This document shows positions 24,596 to 33,339 of a stretch of 64,000 nt of DNA, piece by piece (the stretch's first letter is position 1; each line of letters begins with the position of its first letter). The position numbers were made by a program, and so were the translations under genes. The notes below the pieces were generated by a model. It made no database searches. It was given only the letters and a program-made list of their open reading frames with translations, and had not been told where the DNA came from. Origin of the DNA: Chersky-806 sp038252255 (lineage in GTDB: Bacteria > Actinomycetota > Acidimicrobiia > IMCC26256 > JAENVU01); NCBI GenBank assembly GCA_038252255.1, contig JBBSAM010000001.1:248001-312000 (forward strand), read 5' to 3'.

Positions 24596-25204
24596 GTGAC
24601 CACCCCCACCCTCCGCGCACCGGCCTTCAAGGAATGGGCGGCCGTGGTGCAGGCGCTGCTCGAGGGCGAGCAGATCATCGACGTGCGCAAGGGTGGCATC
24701 CGCGAGGACGGACGGCACTTCTCGATCCAGTCGAGCCGCCTCTGGCTGTACCCGACGCTCGAGCACCAGCGCACCGAGCTCCTGAAGCCCGCGTACGCCC
24801 GCTGGATCCCGGACGGCGGCGACACGGCGACCCGGGACATCCCGATCACCGGCTGGGCCGATGTCGTGGGCGTCGCGACCACCTCCGATCCCGGCGTGAT
24901 CGACGCGCTCGACGGCAAGGTCATCTGGTCCCGCGAGTACGTCGCGTCACGTTTCAGCTGGAAGCGCCGCGACCCACTCTGGATCCTCGCGCTGCGCGTC
25001 CACCGGTTGACCGAGCCGATCACGGTGCCGTACGTGGACGCCTACGCGGGCTGCACCTCGTGGGTCGACCTGGGCGGGCTGCCGGATGACCCCGAGTCCC
25101 TGCCGTCCCAGCTCGCGCTCTCGGACGTGGCGTTCGAGGCCAAGCTCAAGGGTGTGGCCGATGCCATCCCCGGCGGGTTGGTGCCGCCCGAACCTGCGGG
25201 TTAG
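24596..25204 (+). CDS. DUF1802 family protein
   Basis: 202 residues. FKEWAAVVQALLEGEQIIDV, then RKGGIREDGRHF and SRLWLYPTLEHQRTELLKP, resemble the DUF1802 family, soluble proteins of unknown function found in actinobacteria and cyanobacteria. It has conserved charged residues (KEW, RKGG, EHQ) but no known catalytic motif. GTG at 24596 sits six bases after a -10-like TATCCT. Its stop overlaps the stop of the convergent glycosyltransferase by three bases. Confidence 0.75.
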   Translation: MTTPTLRAPAFKEWAAVVQALLEGEQIIDVRKGGIREDGRHFSIQSSRLWLYPTLEHQRTELLKPAYARWIPDGGDTATRDIPITGWADVVGVATTSDPGVIDALDGKVIWSREYVASRFSWKRRDPLWILALRVHRLTEPITVPYVDAYAGCTSWVDLGGLPDDPESLPSQLALSDVAFEAKLKGVADAIPGGLVPPEPAG

Positions 25205-25842
25205 CCGAGCTGCTCGCGCAGCGTCGCCACGTCGGCGCGCAGGTGCTCGAGCCGGTACTCCTGCGAACGCCCGGGATAGTGGTTGACCCGCGGGTGGGGG
25301 GCCGGGTCGACGAGCACGCTGTTCCATCCGGCTTCGAGGAACTGCACCCGCTTGAACATCCGCGTCGGCGCCACCAACCGGACCTTCGGCTCGAGCTCGT
25401 ACCCGAGGAGCCGCAGCATCGCGGCGTTCTCCCACCACTTGTGGTCGAGCAGATCCGTCTGCTCCCAGATCGCCTCGAACAGCCGCCGGGTGCGCCGGTC
25501 CCTGCGCACGACCATCACTCCGCAATTCGGAATCTGCTGACCCTCGTACTCATGCGCCACGAGACCGAGCAGCGAGTGCGACGCCAGCTCGTCGGCGACG
25601 TCCCGAGATGCATCGACGATCGCGGCGTCGGCATCGACCCAGAACACGAGGTCGTAGCGATCGAGCGCGTCGAGGATCACGCGGACCTTGCTCCAGGCTG
25701 GGTGCCGATCAGGGGCCGGGAGCTCGTGGTGCAGGACGAGTTCGTAGCCGTGACGGTCGGCGAAGATTCGGAACGTCTCCGCGCTGACGTCGAGCAGCTC
25801 GGAGTGCGGCCCGGTACCGAGTGAGCAGAGCGCCTTACGCAC
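25201..25842 (-). CDS. GT34-like (GMA12/MNN10-type) glycosyltransferase
   Basis: 213 residues. AWSKVRVILDALDRYDLVFW runs into VDADAAIVDASRD, giving the K-x-n-YD-x-VFW-x-DADA signature of GT34-like galactosyl/mannosyltransferases; DAD is the metal-binding DXD. IPNCGVMVVRRDRRTR and WWENAAMLRLLGYE are the usual later motifs. The GTG start at 25842 directly abuts the TGA of the 64-residue protein, so the two are coupled. No signal peptide or membrane span. The substrate could be a glycan made by the upstream cluster. Confidence 0.8.
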   Translation of the reverse strand: MRKALCSLGTGPHSELLDVSAETFRIFADRHGYELVLHHELPAPDRHPAWSKVRVILDALDRYDLVFWVDADAAIVDASRDVADELASHSLLGLVAHEYEGQQIPNCGVMVVRRDRRTRRLFEAIWEQTDLLDHKWWENAAMLRLLGYELEPKVRLVAPTRMFKRVQFLEAGWNSVLVDPAPHPRVNHYPGRSQEYRLEHLRADVATLREQLG

Positions 25843-26037
25843 TCAGCCGAAGGGCCGGTAGCAACGGTTGCGCGCTTCCGCCGGGGTGTCGGGCCCGAAG
25901 CAGATGAACTGCTCGGAATCCATCAGCTCCTCGATGATCGCGGGATCGAGATCAGGATCGTCGAGATCGAAGTACCACTGCGTCCGCTTGTCGCCGATGT
26001 AGCGAAAGTCTTCGAACTTGGACGGTCGAGTCATCAA
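25843..26037 (-). CDS. small conserved-looking acidic protein preceding the GT34-like gene
   Basis: 64 residues starting MMTRPSKFEDFRYIGDKRTQ, then WYFDLDDPDLDPAIIEELMD and EQFICFGPDTPAEARNRCYR. It is rich in aromatic and acidic residues and has two cysteines. The downstream GTG follows its TGA with no gap. No family assigned. The start could be either of the first two Met codons; a divergent membrane glycosyltransferase gene begins 32 bases away. Confidence 0.65.
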   Translation of the reverse strand: MMTRPSKFEDFRYIGDKRTQWYFDLDDPDLDPAIIEELMDSEQFICFGPDTPAEARNRCYRPFG

Positions 26038-26069
26038 GCGAAATCTAGCCTGGAGTAGCCTCCGCTCCC

Positions 26070-27548
26070 GTGGTGCTGAGGCCGAGCAGCCGGCGCGCCA
26101 ACCCCGACCTCGCCGTGACCGTGCTCGTGTTCCTCGGGCTCTTCACGTGGTTCTGGGCGATCCAACGCGGCGAGTTCGTGAGCTACGACGGCCGGATCAT
26201 GGCGGGCGTCGCGCGCAACCTCTGGGAGCACGGGAGCCTGCGCCCCTTCGGCGACTCGTTCGGGACCGGCCTCCACCTGCACTGGGCGCCGTACGGCATC
26301 GCGATGAGCCTGCTCATGGCACCGCTGTGGCACCTCCAGCTGGACCGTGATCCGCACGGCGCGTTCTGGCTCACGTTCGTCGGCCCGGTGCTCACCGCGC
26401 TCACCGGGGCGTTGCTCTACCGCATCGGGCGCACGCTGCAATGGCGCCGCACCACCGCGGTGATCGTCGCGCTCGCGTTCGGGTTCCTCACGATGGCCGC
26501 GGTCTACAGCACCGAGCTGTTCTCCGAGCCGGCCGTCACCCTGGGAGTGGTCGTCGTCGTCCTCGGCCTGCTCCGCTGGCGCGACGACGCGTCGCTCGGA
26601 CCCTGGCTCGTCGGCGGCGGCATCGCCTTCACGATCCTGTCGCGCTTCGACTCGGTCGTGCTCGTGCTGCCGGTGCTGGTCGTGGTGCCGCTGTTCGTGC
26701 CCTGGACCCGGTTGCTGGGTACGTGGCGACGATGGTTGCCGGCGCTCGCGGTCCCGCTCGTGCTCGCGATCGGCTGGACGCTCTATTACAACAGCCTGCG
26801 GTTCGGCTCACCGTTCGACGGGGGCTACCAGGACGACCTGTTCACGTTCGGCTTCTTCGACGGGATCGGTCGCCAGCTGACGAGCCCGGGGAAGGGCTTC
26901 TTCTGGTACGACGCGATCCTGATCGCCGCGCTGCCCGGCTTCGCCTGGCTGTGGGCGCGCGACCGGGGCACGGCAGTGGCGGTCGCCGGTCTCGGTCTCG
27001 CCCGCGTCCTGTTCTTCGCCACGTGGTACACACCCGACGGATTCGTGGCGTGGGGACCGCGGTTCCTGCTCCCCGCATGCGCCCTGCTGGCCATCCCGTT
27101 GGGCGAGACGATCGAGTGGGCACGCCATCGGGAGCGGGTCGTTCGCCGTCTCGCATTCGGCGTGATCGCGGTCCTCGCGCTCGCGAGCGCGCTCGTCACC
27201 GTGGTCTCGTTGTGGCTGCCGTACGACTACAGCTGGTCAGTGGTGAACGCGATTCCCGACTACCAGCACCTGCCCGTGGCCACCGTGGACCGGCTCCGGC
27301 TCGAGCGGCTCGACGCGATGAACAACACGTGGCACGACAGCCCGATCGCGCTCGGCCTGCGGTCGCTCGCACATCCGCGGGCCGGTACGCCGTTCCCGCT
27401 CCGGTGGTGGCGCGGCGGCCCGACCGCGGTCGGGGTCATCGCCCTGCTCCTCACCGCCCTGTTCCTCGGGTTCGCGGCGGTGGTGGCCCACAAAGCACGT
27501 GACGGGGGCGCCAGAAGCACCCCCGTCACGCAGCAAAGCATTGGATGA
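26070..27548 (+). CDS. GT-C type membrane glycosyltransferase
   Basis: 492 residues with about eleven membrane spans. The first loop after span one, RGEFVSYDGRIMAGVARNLW, carries an Asp in the position typical of GT-C catalytic residues and is followed by GLHLHWAPYGIAMSLL. A soluble stretch around 380-430 is followed by a last span. Such enzymes use polyprenyl-phosphate sugars outside the membrane. GTG at 26070 lies eight bases after TAGCCT, another leaderless-like arrangement. Donor and acceptor are not recognisable. Confidence 0.8.
   Translation: MVLRPSSRRANPDLAVTVLVFLGLFTWFWAIQRGEFVSYDGRIMAGVARNLWEHGSLRPFGDSFGTGLHLHWAPYGIAMSLLMAPLWHLQLDRDPHGAFWLTFVGPVLTALTGALLYRIGRTLQWRRTTAVIVALAFGFLTMAAVYSTELFSEPAVTLGVVVVVLGLLRWRDDASLGPWLVGGGIAFTILSRFDSVVLVLPVLVVVPLFVPWTRLLGTWRRWLPALAVPLVLAIGWTLYYNSLRFGSPFDGGYQDDLFTFGFFDGIGRQLTSPGKGFFWYDAILIAALPGFAWLWARDRGTAVAVAGLGLARVLFFATWYTPDGFVAWGPRFLLPACALLAIPLGETIEWARHRERVVRRLAFGVIAVLALASALVTVVSLWLPYDYSWSVVNAIPDYQHLPVATVDRLRLERLDAMNNTWHDSPIALGLRSLAHPRAGTPFPLRWWRGGPTAVGVIALLLTALFLGFAAVVAHKARDGGARSTPVTQQSIG
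27499..27529 (+). terminator. strong hairpin overlapping the end of the GT-C gene
   Basis: GTGACGGGGG (27499-27508) and CCCCCGTCAC (27520-27529) pair over ten perfect bases around an 11-base loop. It lies inside the last 17 codons and 19 bases before the end of the gene. No T-run follows, so it may be a rho-independent-like stop without a U tract or an mRNA 3'-end stabiliser. Confidence 0.45.
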
Positions 27549-27708
27549 ATCGCCGTTCGGGATTGCCCGGGGGGGACCAGCTCCCGACCCGTTCGGCGAC
27601 GGCGCGGCGGTGGAATTCCGCCAGGCGGTCCAACGAGCTACCGGCCTAGCGGCCGCGCACCTCCAGGGTCCCATGTTGATCATGCATCAGATGGACCACC
27701 TCCCTTCT

Positions 27709-27730
27709 CTGGTACAGAAATTCGTACCAG
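27709..27730. repeat. seven-base perfect inverted repeat after a minus-strand gene
   Basis: CTGGTAC and GTACCAG flank an eight-base A/T-rich spacer, AGAAATTC. It lies nine bases downstream of the stop of the 150-residue membrane protein gene (27740) in a 191-base gap. Beyond it on the minus strand is GGGAGGTGG and a 13-codon frame (27687-27646) of doubtful reality. It could be a protein-binding site or a transcript-end hairpin. Confidence 0.4.
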
Positions 27731-27739
27731 ATCCGAGCC

Positions 27740-28192
27740 TCAGTCCGCGCCACGTTCGGTTTCGTCCGGCGTGGCCGCCCTGCCGACAGCGCCGATGAAC
27801 TGCAAATACGCCAGCTGGCACTCCAGAACGGCATCGACCTGCTCGGGCAGGTAGGCCTCCCCGGTCGCCGCGCAGCGGTCCAGGATGTAGTCGATGCTCT
27901 CGGCGGCGCCGAACACCACGGGCGCCTGCGGCTGGACGCTCGAGCCGTTGCCCGACACGCCTTTGAGCCGCAGGAACTCGAGTTGGAAGTCCAGGATCCG
28001 GCGCACGTCAGCGGGGGTGAGCGTCGCGGCGACGACATCGGGGAGGTGACGCACCACCCACTCGAACGAGTCGTCGGGATCGAAGACCGCCTCGGGCGGG
28101 CGCTCCGACATCCGCGCCGCCTCGCGAAACACGAATACGGCGGCGATCGCCAGGACCAACCCGACGACCACGAACCCGACGACGAGAGCCAT
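27740..28192 (-). CDS. single-span membrane protein of unknown function
   Basis: 150 residues. One N-terminal span (MALVVGFVVVGLVLAIAAVF) with a cytoplasmic domain: FDPDDSFEWVVRHLPDVVAA, TLTPADVRRILDFQLEFLRL, and a second related helix pair LPEQVDAVLECQLAYLQFIG. The two halves look like a duplicated helix unit (DVRRILDFQLEFL against QVDAVLECQLAYL). No family known to me. It is downstream of the acyl-CoA dehydrogenase pair on the same strand but 42 bases apart, so a shared operon is possible. Confidence 0.7.
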   Translation of the reverse strand: MALVVGFVVVGLVLAIAAVFVFREAARMSERPPEAVFDPDDSFEWVVRHLPDVVAATLTPADVRRILDFQLEFLRLKGVSGNGSSVQPQAPVVFGAAESIDYILDRCAATGEAYLPEQVDAVLECQLAYLQFIGAVGRAATPDETERGAD

Positions 28193-28234
28193 CGTTCCAG
28201 CCTAAAGCCAGATGGCGCGGCCGCCGGTGAGGCG

Positions 28235-29365
28235 TCAGATCCCGATGCGTTGCGCGAGCAGCTCGCGGTGGTACGTCGCGTCGCCGAGCAGGATCTCGGA
28301 GGACTTCGCGCGCTTGAAGTAGAGGTGCGCGTTGTGCTCCCAGGTGAACCCGATCCCACCGTGGATCTGGATGTTCTCCGCCGCCGCATGGAAGTACGCG
28401 TCCGAGCAGTACGCCTTGGCGAGGCTCGCGACCACCGGCACCTCGTCGTTGCCCTCGGCCGCGGCCCACGCCGCGTAGTACGCCGCGGACTTCGCCGACT
28501 CCACCTCGAGGAGCATGTCGGCGCACTTGTGCTTGATCGCCTGGAACGAGCCGATCGGCCGGCCGAACTGCACCCGGTCCTTCGCGTACTGGACCGACTC
28601 CTCGAGCACGAACTGCGCGCCACCCACCATCTCGTTCGAGAGGCCGACCGCGGCCTGGTCGAGCGTGGTGGAGAGGGCCGCCCAGCCCGAACCCGGAGTC
28701 CCGAGCGGCTGCGCCTTCACGCCCGAGAACTCGAGGCGGGCCTGCTTCCGGGTCTGGTCCATCGTCGCCAGCGGCGTGCGGGTGAGGCCGGGCGCGTCGC
28801 CGGCCACGGTGAAGAAGGAGATGCCGTCTTCACCCGTCGTCCCGGCCGTGCGGGCGGCGACCACGACGAGGTCGGCGGTGTGACCGTCGAGCACGAACAT
28901 CTTCGTGCCGTCGAGCACGTACTCGGCACCGGCCGCCTTCGCCTCCAGCGTGATCCCGTCCGCGTCCCAGCGCCCGTTCGGCTCCGTGAACGCGAGCGTG
29001 GCGATCGTCTCGCCACTCGCGATGCCGGGAAGCAGCGCGGCCTTCTCGTCCTCGCTGCCCGCGTTGAGGATTGCGTTCGCGGCGAGCACGACGGTCGAGA
29101 AGTACGGCGCGCACAGCAGCGCGCGACCCTGCTCCTCGAGCACGATGCCCAGCTCGACGAACGTGTACCCCTGGCCGCCGTAGGCCTCGGGGATTTGCAG
29201 GCTCTGCAACCCGAGCTCGTTCGCCATCTGCTGCCAGACCGCGGGGTCGTAGCCCTCGGTGGTCTCCATGAGGCGGCGGACGTCACTCTCGGGGCTCTTC
29301 GCCTCGAGGAACTTCCGCACGGCCTCACGTAGCTGGTCTTGCTCCTCCGAGAACGCGAAGTTCAC
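28235..29365 (-). CDS. acyl-CoA dehydrogenase, FadE28-like subunit
   Basis: 376 residues. ACAD N-terminal helices MNFAFSEEQDQLREAVRKFL, substrate-binding ATLAFTEPNGRWDADG, middle beta-domain VLDGTKMFVLDGHTAD, and C-terminal IQIHGGIGFTWEHNAHLYFK. Oxidises acyl-CoA to enoyl-CoA using FAD. Its ending (HGGIGFTWEHNAHLY) and its pairing with a second, different ACAD 29 bases upstream resemble the actinobacterial alpha2beta2 dehydrogenases used for steroid side chains, in which each subunit supplies part of the active site. Substrate not determined. Confidence 0.92.
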   Translation of the reverse strand: MNFAFSEEQDQLREAVRKFLEAKSPESDVRRLMETTEGYDPAVWQQMANELGLQSLQIPEAYGGQGYTFVELGIVLEEQGRALLCAPYFSTVVLAANAILNAGSEDEKAALLPGIASGETIATLAFTEPNGRWDADGITLEAKAAGAEYVLDGTKMFVLDGHTADLVVVAARTAGTTGEDGISFFTVAGDAPGLTRTPLATMDQTRKQARLEFSGVKAQPLGTPGSGWAALSTTLDQAAVGLSNEMVGGAQFVLEESVQYAKDRVQFGRPIGSFQAIKHKCADMLLEVESAKSAAYYAAWAAAEGNDEVPVVASLAKAYCSDAYFHAAAENIQIHGGIGFTWEHNAHLYFKRAKSSEILLGDATYHRELLAQRIGI

Positions 29366-29394
29366 TGTTGCTCCTTCTTCCCCTGGGTGACGGG

Positions 29395-30582
29395 TTATCT
29401 GGGCTCACGCGGGAGACCGAGCACCCGCTCGCCGATGATGTTGCGTTGAATCTCGCTGGCACCGGCGTAGATCGTCTCGGACCGGCTGAACATGAACGTG
29501 CGCTGGAGCTCGTTGATCTCGTAGCCCTTGTCGGGCTCGCCCTCGATGATCCCGGCGCTGGCGCCGAGCACGTCCATCGCGAGCTCGCCGAGGTTGCGGT
29601 GCCACGTGCTCCAGAACAGCTTGCCGATGCTGGCCTCCGGACCGAGCACGCCCTTGCGGGCCAGACCCGTGAGCATGCGGAGCCCGTTGTACTTCATGAT
29701 CTCGACGCCGATGTACGCCTGCGCGAGCCGCTGGCGGATCGGGTCCTCCTCGGACGCGCCGTTCGTGCGCGCGATGTCGATGAGCTCGTTGAGCTCGCGC
29801 TGGAAGCCGAGCTGCTGGCCGAGGAAGGCGGTGCCGCGCTCGAAGCCGAGGGTCGCCATCGCGACCTTCCAACCGTCGTTCACCTCGCCGAGCACCATCG
29901 AGCGATCGGTGCGTGCGTCGTCGAAGAAGACCTCGTTGAACTCCGCCGTGCCCGTCATCTGATGGATCGGTTGGACCGTGACGCCGGACTGATGCATCGG
30001 GATGAGAATGTAGGAGAGGCCCTTGTGCGCCGGCGCGTCGGGATCGGTGCGGCACACGCAGAAGCACCAGTGAGCGCGGTGGGCAAGCGTCGTCCAGACC
30101 TTCTGGCCGTTGACGACCCACTCGTCGCCGTCGAGGACGGCCCGCGTCTGAACGTTCGAGAGGTCCGATCCGGCGTTCGGCTCCGAGTAGCCCTGGCACC
30201 AGAGCTCCTCGACCGCCTGGATCTTGGGGAGGAAGCGCTGCTTCTGCTCCTCGGTGCCGTAGGCGATCAGGGTGGGGGCGAACAGGCCCTCCCCGAAGAA
30301 GCTGATCCGGGCCGGCGCCCCCGCCTTGGCATACTCCTCGTTGAAGATCACCTGCTCGACGATGCCGGCGTTGCGGCCGCCGTACTCCTCCGGCCAGGAC
30401 AGGCCGACCCAGCGGTCCTTCCCCAGCAGGCGCTCCCACTCGATGCGCACGTCGTAGCCCGTCTCGTCCGCCGGGCCGCCGCCGGGGCCGATCTCGGCGA
30501 ACTCGCCCACGAGGTGCTCGGACAGCCAGGTACGCACCTCGTCTCGGAATGCTGCCTCGGCGGGTGTGTCGCGAAAGTCCAT
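29395..30582 (-). CDS. acyl-CoA dehydrogenase, FadE29-like subunit
   Basis: 395 residues from ATG at 30582 (MDFRDTPAEAAFRDEVRTWL). Motifs: LSWPEEYGGRNAGIVEQVIF, CQGYSEPNAGSDLSNVQTRA, WVVNGQKVWTTLAHRAHW, and the C-terminal IYAGASEIQRNIIGERVLGL, the usual FAD/tetramer segment. It probably pairs with the adjacent dehydrogenase as a heterotetramer. The start is followed upstream by a 148-base divergent region shared with the metallo-beta-lactamase-fold gene. Confidence 0.93.
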   Translation of the reverse strand: MDFRDTPAEAAFRDEVRTWLSEHLVGEFAEIGPGGGPADETGYDVRIEWERLLGKDRWVGLSWPEEYGGRNAGIVEQVIFNEEYAKAGAPARISFFGEGLFAPTLIAYGTEEQKQRFLPKIQAVEELWCQGYSEPNAGSDLSNVQTRAVLDGDEWVVNGQKVWTTLAHRAHWCFCVCRTDPDAPAHKGLSYILIPMHQSGVTVQPIHQMTGTAEFNEVFFDDARTDRSMVLGEVNDGWKVAMATLGFERGTAFLGQQLGFQRELNELIDIARTNGASEEDPIRQRLAQAYIGVEIMKYNGLRMLTGLARKGVLGPEASIGKLFWSTWHRNLGELAMDVLGASAGIIEGEPDKGYEINELQRTFMFSRSETIYAGASEIQRNIIGERVLGLPREPR

Positions 30583-30730
30583 AGGGCCGGGGTCGACCGT
30601 ACTTGACCGCCCGGTCCAGTTTCCATCCCGACCAGCGAGAGGGGGCTCGGAGGCCGGTACCCTGACGGAGCGAGCGGCCATCTCCCGCGGCCGACGAACT
30701 CCCCCGCCGAGTGAGCGGAGCAATCGAGAC

Positions 30731-31351
30731 GTGCAGACACTCCACCGTCCGGCGCACTACGAGACGGCCGACGTCCGGATCGACAAGCTCGTGGTCGGAC
30801 CGTACGAGAACAACGTGTTCGTCCTGCGGGACAAGCAGGGCGGCGAAGCCGTGCTCGTGGACGCCGCCAACGAGCACGAGCTGCTCCTCGAGGTCTGCCA
30901 GGCGACCGGGGTGCGGCGGGTCCTGACCACCCATGGTCATTTCGACCACATCCAGGCGGTGACCGCCGTCCGCAACGCGGGCATCGACGTGGGCATCGCG
31001 ACCGAGGACGCCGCGATGCTGCCGTCGTACGACTTCGTCATCCCGGACGACGAGGTCATCGAGGTCGGAGCGCTGCGGCTCCACACCATTCACACCCCCG
31101 GCCACACCCCGGGCTCCACGTGCTTCCTCCTCGAAGGTCACCCCGTCGTGCTGAGCGGCGACACGCTCTTCCCCGGTGGGCCGGGCAACACCAGCTTCGA
31201 GAACGCGAGCTTCGACCAGATCATCGAATCGATCGACCGCCGGCTCTTCACCCTGCCGGTCGAGACGATCGTGCTGCCGGGTCACGGTCTCGACACGACC
31301 ATCGGCACCGAGCGCCCCCACCTCGACGAGTGGGTCGCCCGGGGCTGGTAG
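30731..31351 (+). CDS. metallo-beta-lactamase-fold hydrolase (glyoxalase II-like)
   Basis: 206 residues from GTG at 30731. Metal-binding TTHGHFDHIQAV (HxHxDH), the third His in HTPGHTPGST, Asp in LSGDTLFPGG and the last His in VLPGHGLDTT: a complete two-metal site. Thioester or thiol-adduct hydrolysis is typical for this branch. It is 16 bases upstream of egtB on the same strand, so it probably belongs to the ergothioneine operon; a link to thiol chemistry is plausible but unproven. Confidence 0.88.
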   Translation: MQTLHRPAHYETADVRIDKLVVGPYENNVFVLRDKQGGEAVLVDAANEHELLLEVCQATGVRRVLTTHGHFDHIQAVTAVRNAGIDVGIATEDAAMLPSYDFVIPDDEVIEVGALRLHTIHTPGHTPGSTCFLLEGHPVVLSGDTLFPGGPGNTSFENASFDQIIESIDRRLFTLPVETIVLPGHGLDTTIGTERPHLDEWVARGW

Positions 31352-31367
31352 AGCCGACGACGAACCC

Positions 31368-32612
31368 GTGACCGAGCGCAAGGACCTGATCGGCAGCGAG
31401 CTCGAGGCGGCGCGGGCACGGACCCTCGCGCTGCTCGACCCGATCCCCGACTCCCTGCTCGTCGCCCAGCACTCGCCGTTGATGTCCCCGCTGGTGTGGG
31501 ACCTCGCGCACATCGGCCACTACGAGGAGCTGTGGCTGCTCCGTGAGATCGGCGCGGCCGGGCCGACCGATCCGCGCTTGGACGACGTCTACGACGCGTT
31601 CCGACACCCGCGCGCCGAGCGACCGGCATTGGACCTGCTCGGGCCCGCTGCGGCCCGCGACTTCATCGCCGACGTGCGCAAGCGCGCCCTCGACGTCCTC
31701 GCCGGCACCGACCTCACCGTCGACGACCCGCTGCTCGCCGACGGGTTCGTGTATGGGATGGTGATCCACCACGAGCACCAGCACGACGAGACGCTGCTCG
31801 CGACGATCCAGCTCATGGACGGCTACGCGCACCCGGCGGCGGGCAATGGGCCCGGCGCGTCCGCGGCCGGCGCCGCGGAGCTCGCGCCGGACGTCCTGGT
31901 CGAAGCAGGCCCGTTCGCGATGGGAACGTCAGGCGATCCGTGGGCGTACGACAACGAGCGCCCCGAGCACGTGGTGGATCTCCCGGCGTTCCGCATCGAC
32001 ACCACACCGGTGACGAACGGCGCGTACGTCGACTTCATCGAGGCCGGTGGCTACGACGATCCGCAGTGGTGGACCGCGGCCGGGTGGGCCTGGCGCACCG
32101 AAGCCGGGCTCGCGCACCCGGAGTTCTGGACGCGTGCCGGAGAGGGCTGGACCCGGCGCCGGTTCGGCCGCGTCGAGCCGTTGCCCGAGCGGGAGCCGGT
32201 GCAGCACGTCTGCTGGTACGAGGCGGACGCGTTCGCCCGCTGGCGCGGCGCCCGGCTGCCCACCGAGGCCGAGTGGGAGAAGGCCGCCCGCGGCGCGACC
32301 TGGCCGCCGGCCTCGGGGCGCTTCGGCCCCGACGAGGTGGGCGCGCACCCTTCGCGTGCCAGCCGGTGGGGTTGCCAGGACATGCTCGGCGGGGTCTGGG
32401 AGTGGACCGCCGGCGACTTCGCGCCGTACCCGGGGTTCCGGTCGTTCCCGTACCGGGAGTACTCGGAGGTGTTCTTCGGGCGCGACTACAAGGTCCTGCG
32501 CGGGGGGTCCTGGGCAACGGACCAGATCGCGTGCAGCCTCACGTTCCGCAACTGGGACTACCCGATCCGGCGCCAGATCTTTGCCGGCTTCCGCTGCGCG
32601 ACCGACGCCTGA
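31368..32612 (+). CDS. egtB: hercynine oxygenase EgtB
   Basis: 414 residues from GTG at 31368. The N-terminal DinB-like domain supplies the iron ligands HIGHYEELW and HHEHQHDETLL. The C-terminal FGE-sulfatase domain starts near residue 180 (GPFAMGTSGDPWAYDNERPE) and ends LRGGSWATDQIACSLTFRNW and FAGFRCATDA. It couples hercynine to a cysteine-containing thiol with O2 to give the sulfoxide of ergothioneine biosynthesis. Gene order egtB-egtC-egtD with short or overlapping junctions supports the call. Confidence 0.95.
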   Translation: MTERKDLIGSELEAARARTLALLDPIPDSLLVAQHSPLMSPLVWDLAHIGHYEELWLLREIGAAGPTDPRLDDVYDAFRHPRAERPALDLLGPAAARDFIADVRKRALDVLAGTDLTVDDPLLADGFVYGMVIHHEHQHDETLLATIQLMDGYAHPAAGNGPGASAAGAAELAPDVLVEAGPFAMGTSGDPWAYDNERPEHVVDLPAFRIDTTPVTNGAYVDFIEAGGYDDPQWWTAAGWAWRTEAGLAHPEFWTRAGEGWTRRRFGRVEPLPEREPVQHVCWYEADAFARWRGARLPTEAEWEKAARGATWPPASGRFGPDEVGAHPSRASRWGCQDMLGGVWEWTAGDFAPYPGFRSFPYREYSEVFFGRDYKVLRGGSWATDQIACSLTFRNWDYPIRRQIFAGFRCATDA

Positions 32613-32622
32613 CCGCCCGCAG

Positions 32623-33339
32623 ATGTGCCGCCACCTCGCGTACGTCGGACCCCCGGTCGTGCTCCGCTCGCTGCTGTTCGACGCACCGCATGCCCTCGTG
32701 CACCAGGCTCGGAACCCGAAGTACCAGCATGCGGGCCGTGACAATCCCGATGGCTGGGGTGTCGCGTGGCACGACACGGCCTTCGAGCGCTACCGCTCGG
32801 CGCAGCCGATCTGGGACGACACCAGATTCGCGGGCACCGAGCTCGCGCCCGCACTGCTCGCCGCGGCGCGCTACGCGTCGACCGGTTCGGAACCCGAGGT
32901 CCGCAACTCCGCTCCATTCGTCTCGGGTGCGTGGGCGTTCTCGCTGAACGGCTACGTCGCCGGCTTCCGCGACGGCTTCGGCCAACAGCTCCGATCCGAG
33001 GTGAGCCACCGGCGCGCCGCGGCGATCCAGGGCGACACCGATTCCGAGGTGCTCTTCGCCCTGGTCCTGGACCGGCTCGACGCGGGCGCGTCGCCGGGCG
33101 AGGCCCTGATCGCGGTCGTGCACCGTGTGCGCGTCGAGAGCCCGGGGCCGCTGAACCTGCTGCTCAGCGACGGTCACGACCTCGCCGCCACCGCACTCGA
33201 CAACTCCCTGTTCGTCCGGCTCGACGGTGGCCGTCTCGTGGCGTCCGAACCCCTCGACGACGGCGATTCCTGGGTCGAGGTCGACAACTGCTCGCTCGTC
33301 GAGAACGATCGCGTCACCCCCATCGGAGGACTCCCATGA
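32623..33339 (+). CDS. egtC: gamma-glutamyl-hercynylcysteine sulfoxide hydrolase EgtC
   Basis: 238 residues from ATG at 32623, ten bases after egtB. Class II glutamine amidotransferase fold with the N-terminal nucleophile Cys2 (MCRHLAYVG), NPDGWGVAWHD, SAPFVSGAWAFSLNGYV and GDTDSEVLFALVL. It removes the glutamate left by a gamma-glutamylcysteine donor. Its presence implies the mycobacterial-type route rather than direct cysteine use. The stop overlaps egtD (ATGA). Confidence 0.93.
   Translation: MCRHLAYVGPPVVLRSLLFDAPHALVHQARNPKYQHAGRDNPDGWGVAWHDTAFERYRSAQPIWDDTRFAGTELAPALLAAARYASTGSEPEVRNSAPFVSGAWAFSLNGYVAGFRDGFGQQLRSEVSHRRAAAIQGDTDSEVLFALVLDRLDAGASPGEALIAVVHRVRVESPGPLNLLLSDGHDLAATALDNSLFVRLDGGRLVASEPLDDGDSWVEVDNCSLVENDRVTPIGGLP

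Noticed and set aside
27549..27660. Possible tRNA on the minus strand (GGCCGGTAGCTCGTTGGA)
   Set aside because: The D-arm-like start is not followed by a foldable anticodon stem or a T-arm with a matching acceptor.
27646..27687. 13-codon peptide MHDQHGTLEVRGR with GGGAGGTGG upstream on the minus strand
   Set aside because: The Shine-Dalgarno sequence is 11 bases away, composition is unremarkable and nothing follows it; kept only as a remark.
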